In this document: positions 61,101 to 61,366 of the stretch, in pieces
Numbering within the stretch: position 1 is the first letter of the stretch
Layout: every line of letters begins with the position of its first letter
From: Clostridia bacterium
GTDB taxonomy: Bacteria; Bacillota_A; Clostridia; Oscillospirales; CAG-272
Assembly (NCBI GenBank): GCA_017632155.1
Contig: JAGBRZ010000077.1
Span: forward strand, 1 to 61,366
DNA length: 61,366 nt
Reading direction: 5' to 3'
Notes under the pieces: model-generated
The model's database searches: none
Told to the model about the DNA's origin: nothing
Seen by the model: the letters and a program-made list of their open reading frames with translations, nothing else
Made by a program: the position numbers and the translations under genes

Positions 61101-61366
61101 GATTCAGAACTCCGCGACTTTTGCTTGCAAAAGTCGCCATAGCACGCGGTAAGTAAAACGATATTATAGAACAAAGAAAATCCGCGTGCATGAGTTCAGA
61201 ATCCCCGATGGTTCGGAAATCCGCTTGCGGATTTCCCTTTTTCTATTTGCTGCCTCCCTCTACGATTCAGAACTCCGCGACTTTTGCCTGCAAAAGTCGC
61301 CATAGCACGCGGTAAGTAAAACGATATTATAGAACAAAGAAAATCCGCGTGCATGAGTTCAGAATC
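61101..61366. repeat. Two tandem 103-nt structured repeats, running to the window edge
   Basis: Units 61101-61203 and 61264-61366 differ at one base and start 163 nt apart. Each unit can form a three-way junction: outer arms GATTCAGAACTC/GAGTTCAGAATC (one mismatch), an 11-bp stem GCGACTTTTGC/GCAAAAGTCGC with a 2-nt loop, and GCACGCGG/CCGCGTGC. The spacer holds another 10-bp hairpin GGAAATCCGC/GCGGATTTCC. No reading frame was seen. Confidence 0.85.

Overview
The window looks like chromosomal DNA of an uncultured, low-to-mid G+C member of the Bacillota, class Clostridia, probably a gut relative. The evidence is gene content: many short lipoproteins with Gram-positive lipoboxes, a holB-ricT pair, a YtrA-type GntR/ABC operon, a LytTR/GHKL two-component pair, and TnpV plus a large serine recombinase. 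No outer-membrane genes were seen. Housekeeping promoters are strikingly uniform: TTGACA-like, exactly 17 nt, TATAAT-like. No species can be named from this alone.

Layout. 1-11.9 kb: two tRNAs, a lipoprotein, an FAD-oxidoreductase/membrane-protein operon, a large repeat-bearing surface lipoprotein, a secreted metallophosphoesterase, and an ECF sigma factor with its membrane beta-propeller partner. The ECF gene and the oxidoreductase operon carry the same ECF-type promoter. 12-23.5 kb: metabolic and housekeeping genes (glycerophosphodiesterase, asnA, a TIM-barrel isomerase, MBL hydrolase, ttcA, HAD, tRNA methyltransferase, ferredoxin, ricT, holB). 23.6-31.3 kb: a leftward run of lipoproteins and small membrane proteins headed by a GntR/ABC-2 cassette with an autoregulatory operator. 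31.4-40.5 kb: two copies of an inverted-repeat element flanking a secreted propeller protein and a sugar-isomerase gene; a 272-nt structured RNA leader; a sugar kinase, PHP hydrolase, AI-2E-type transporter, YwaF-like protein and tRNA-Lys. 40.5-61.4 kb is accessory: a ParB/TnpV mobile-element fragment, a 1449-residue metallophosphoesterase-NACHT protein of antiphage-defence type, a LytTR-controlled ABC/HlyD/MacB-like export or import system, a PIN toxin-like gene, then a LexA-like repressor, a sigma-like protein and a serine recombinase, ending in tandem structured repeats at the window edge.

The strongest second-look items are: (1) the RNA at 33044-33315, whose predicted first base is the first base of a 26-bp closing helix and which contains a pseudoknot; (2) the metallophosphoesterase-NACHT fusion; (3) three promoters that share paired TGGGATAA sites at an invariant 27 nt from the -10 box, defining a LytTR regulon and tying seven otherwise uncharacterised membrane/transport genes to one two-component system; (4) two diverged copies of a 230-bp inverted-repeat element with covarying inner hairpins. 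All functional statements are from reading the sequence; no search was run.
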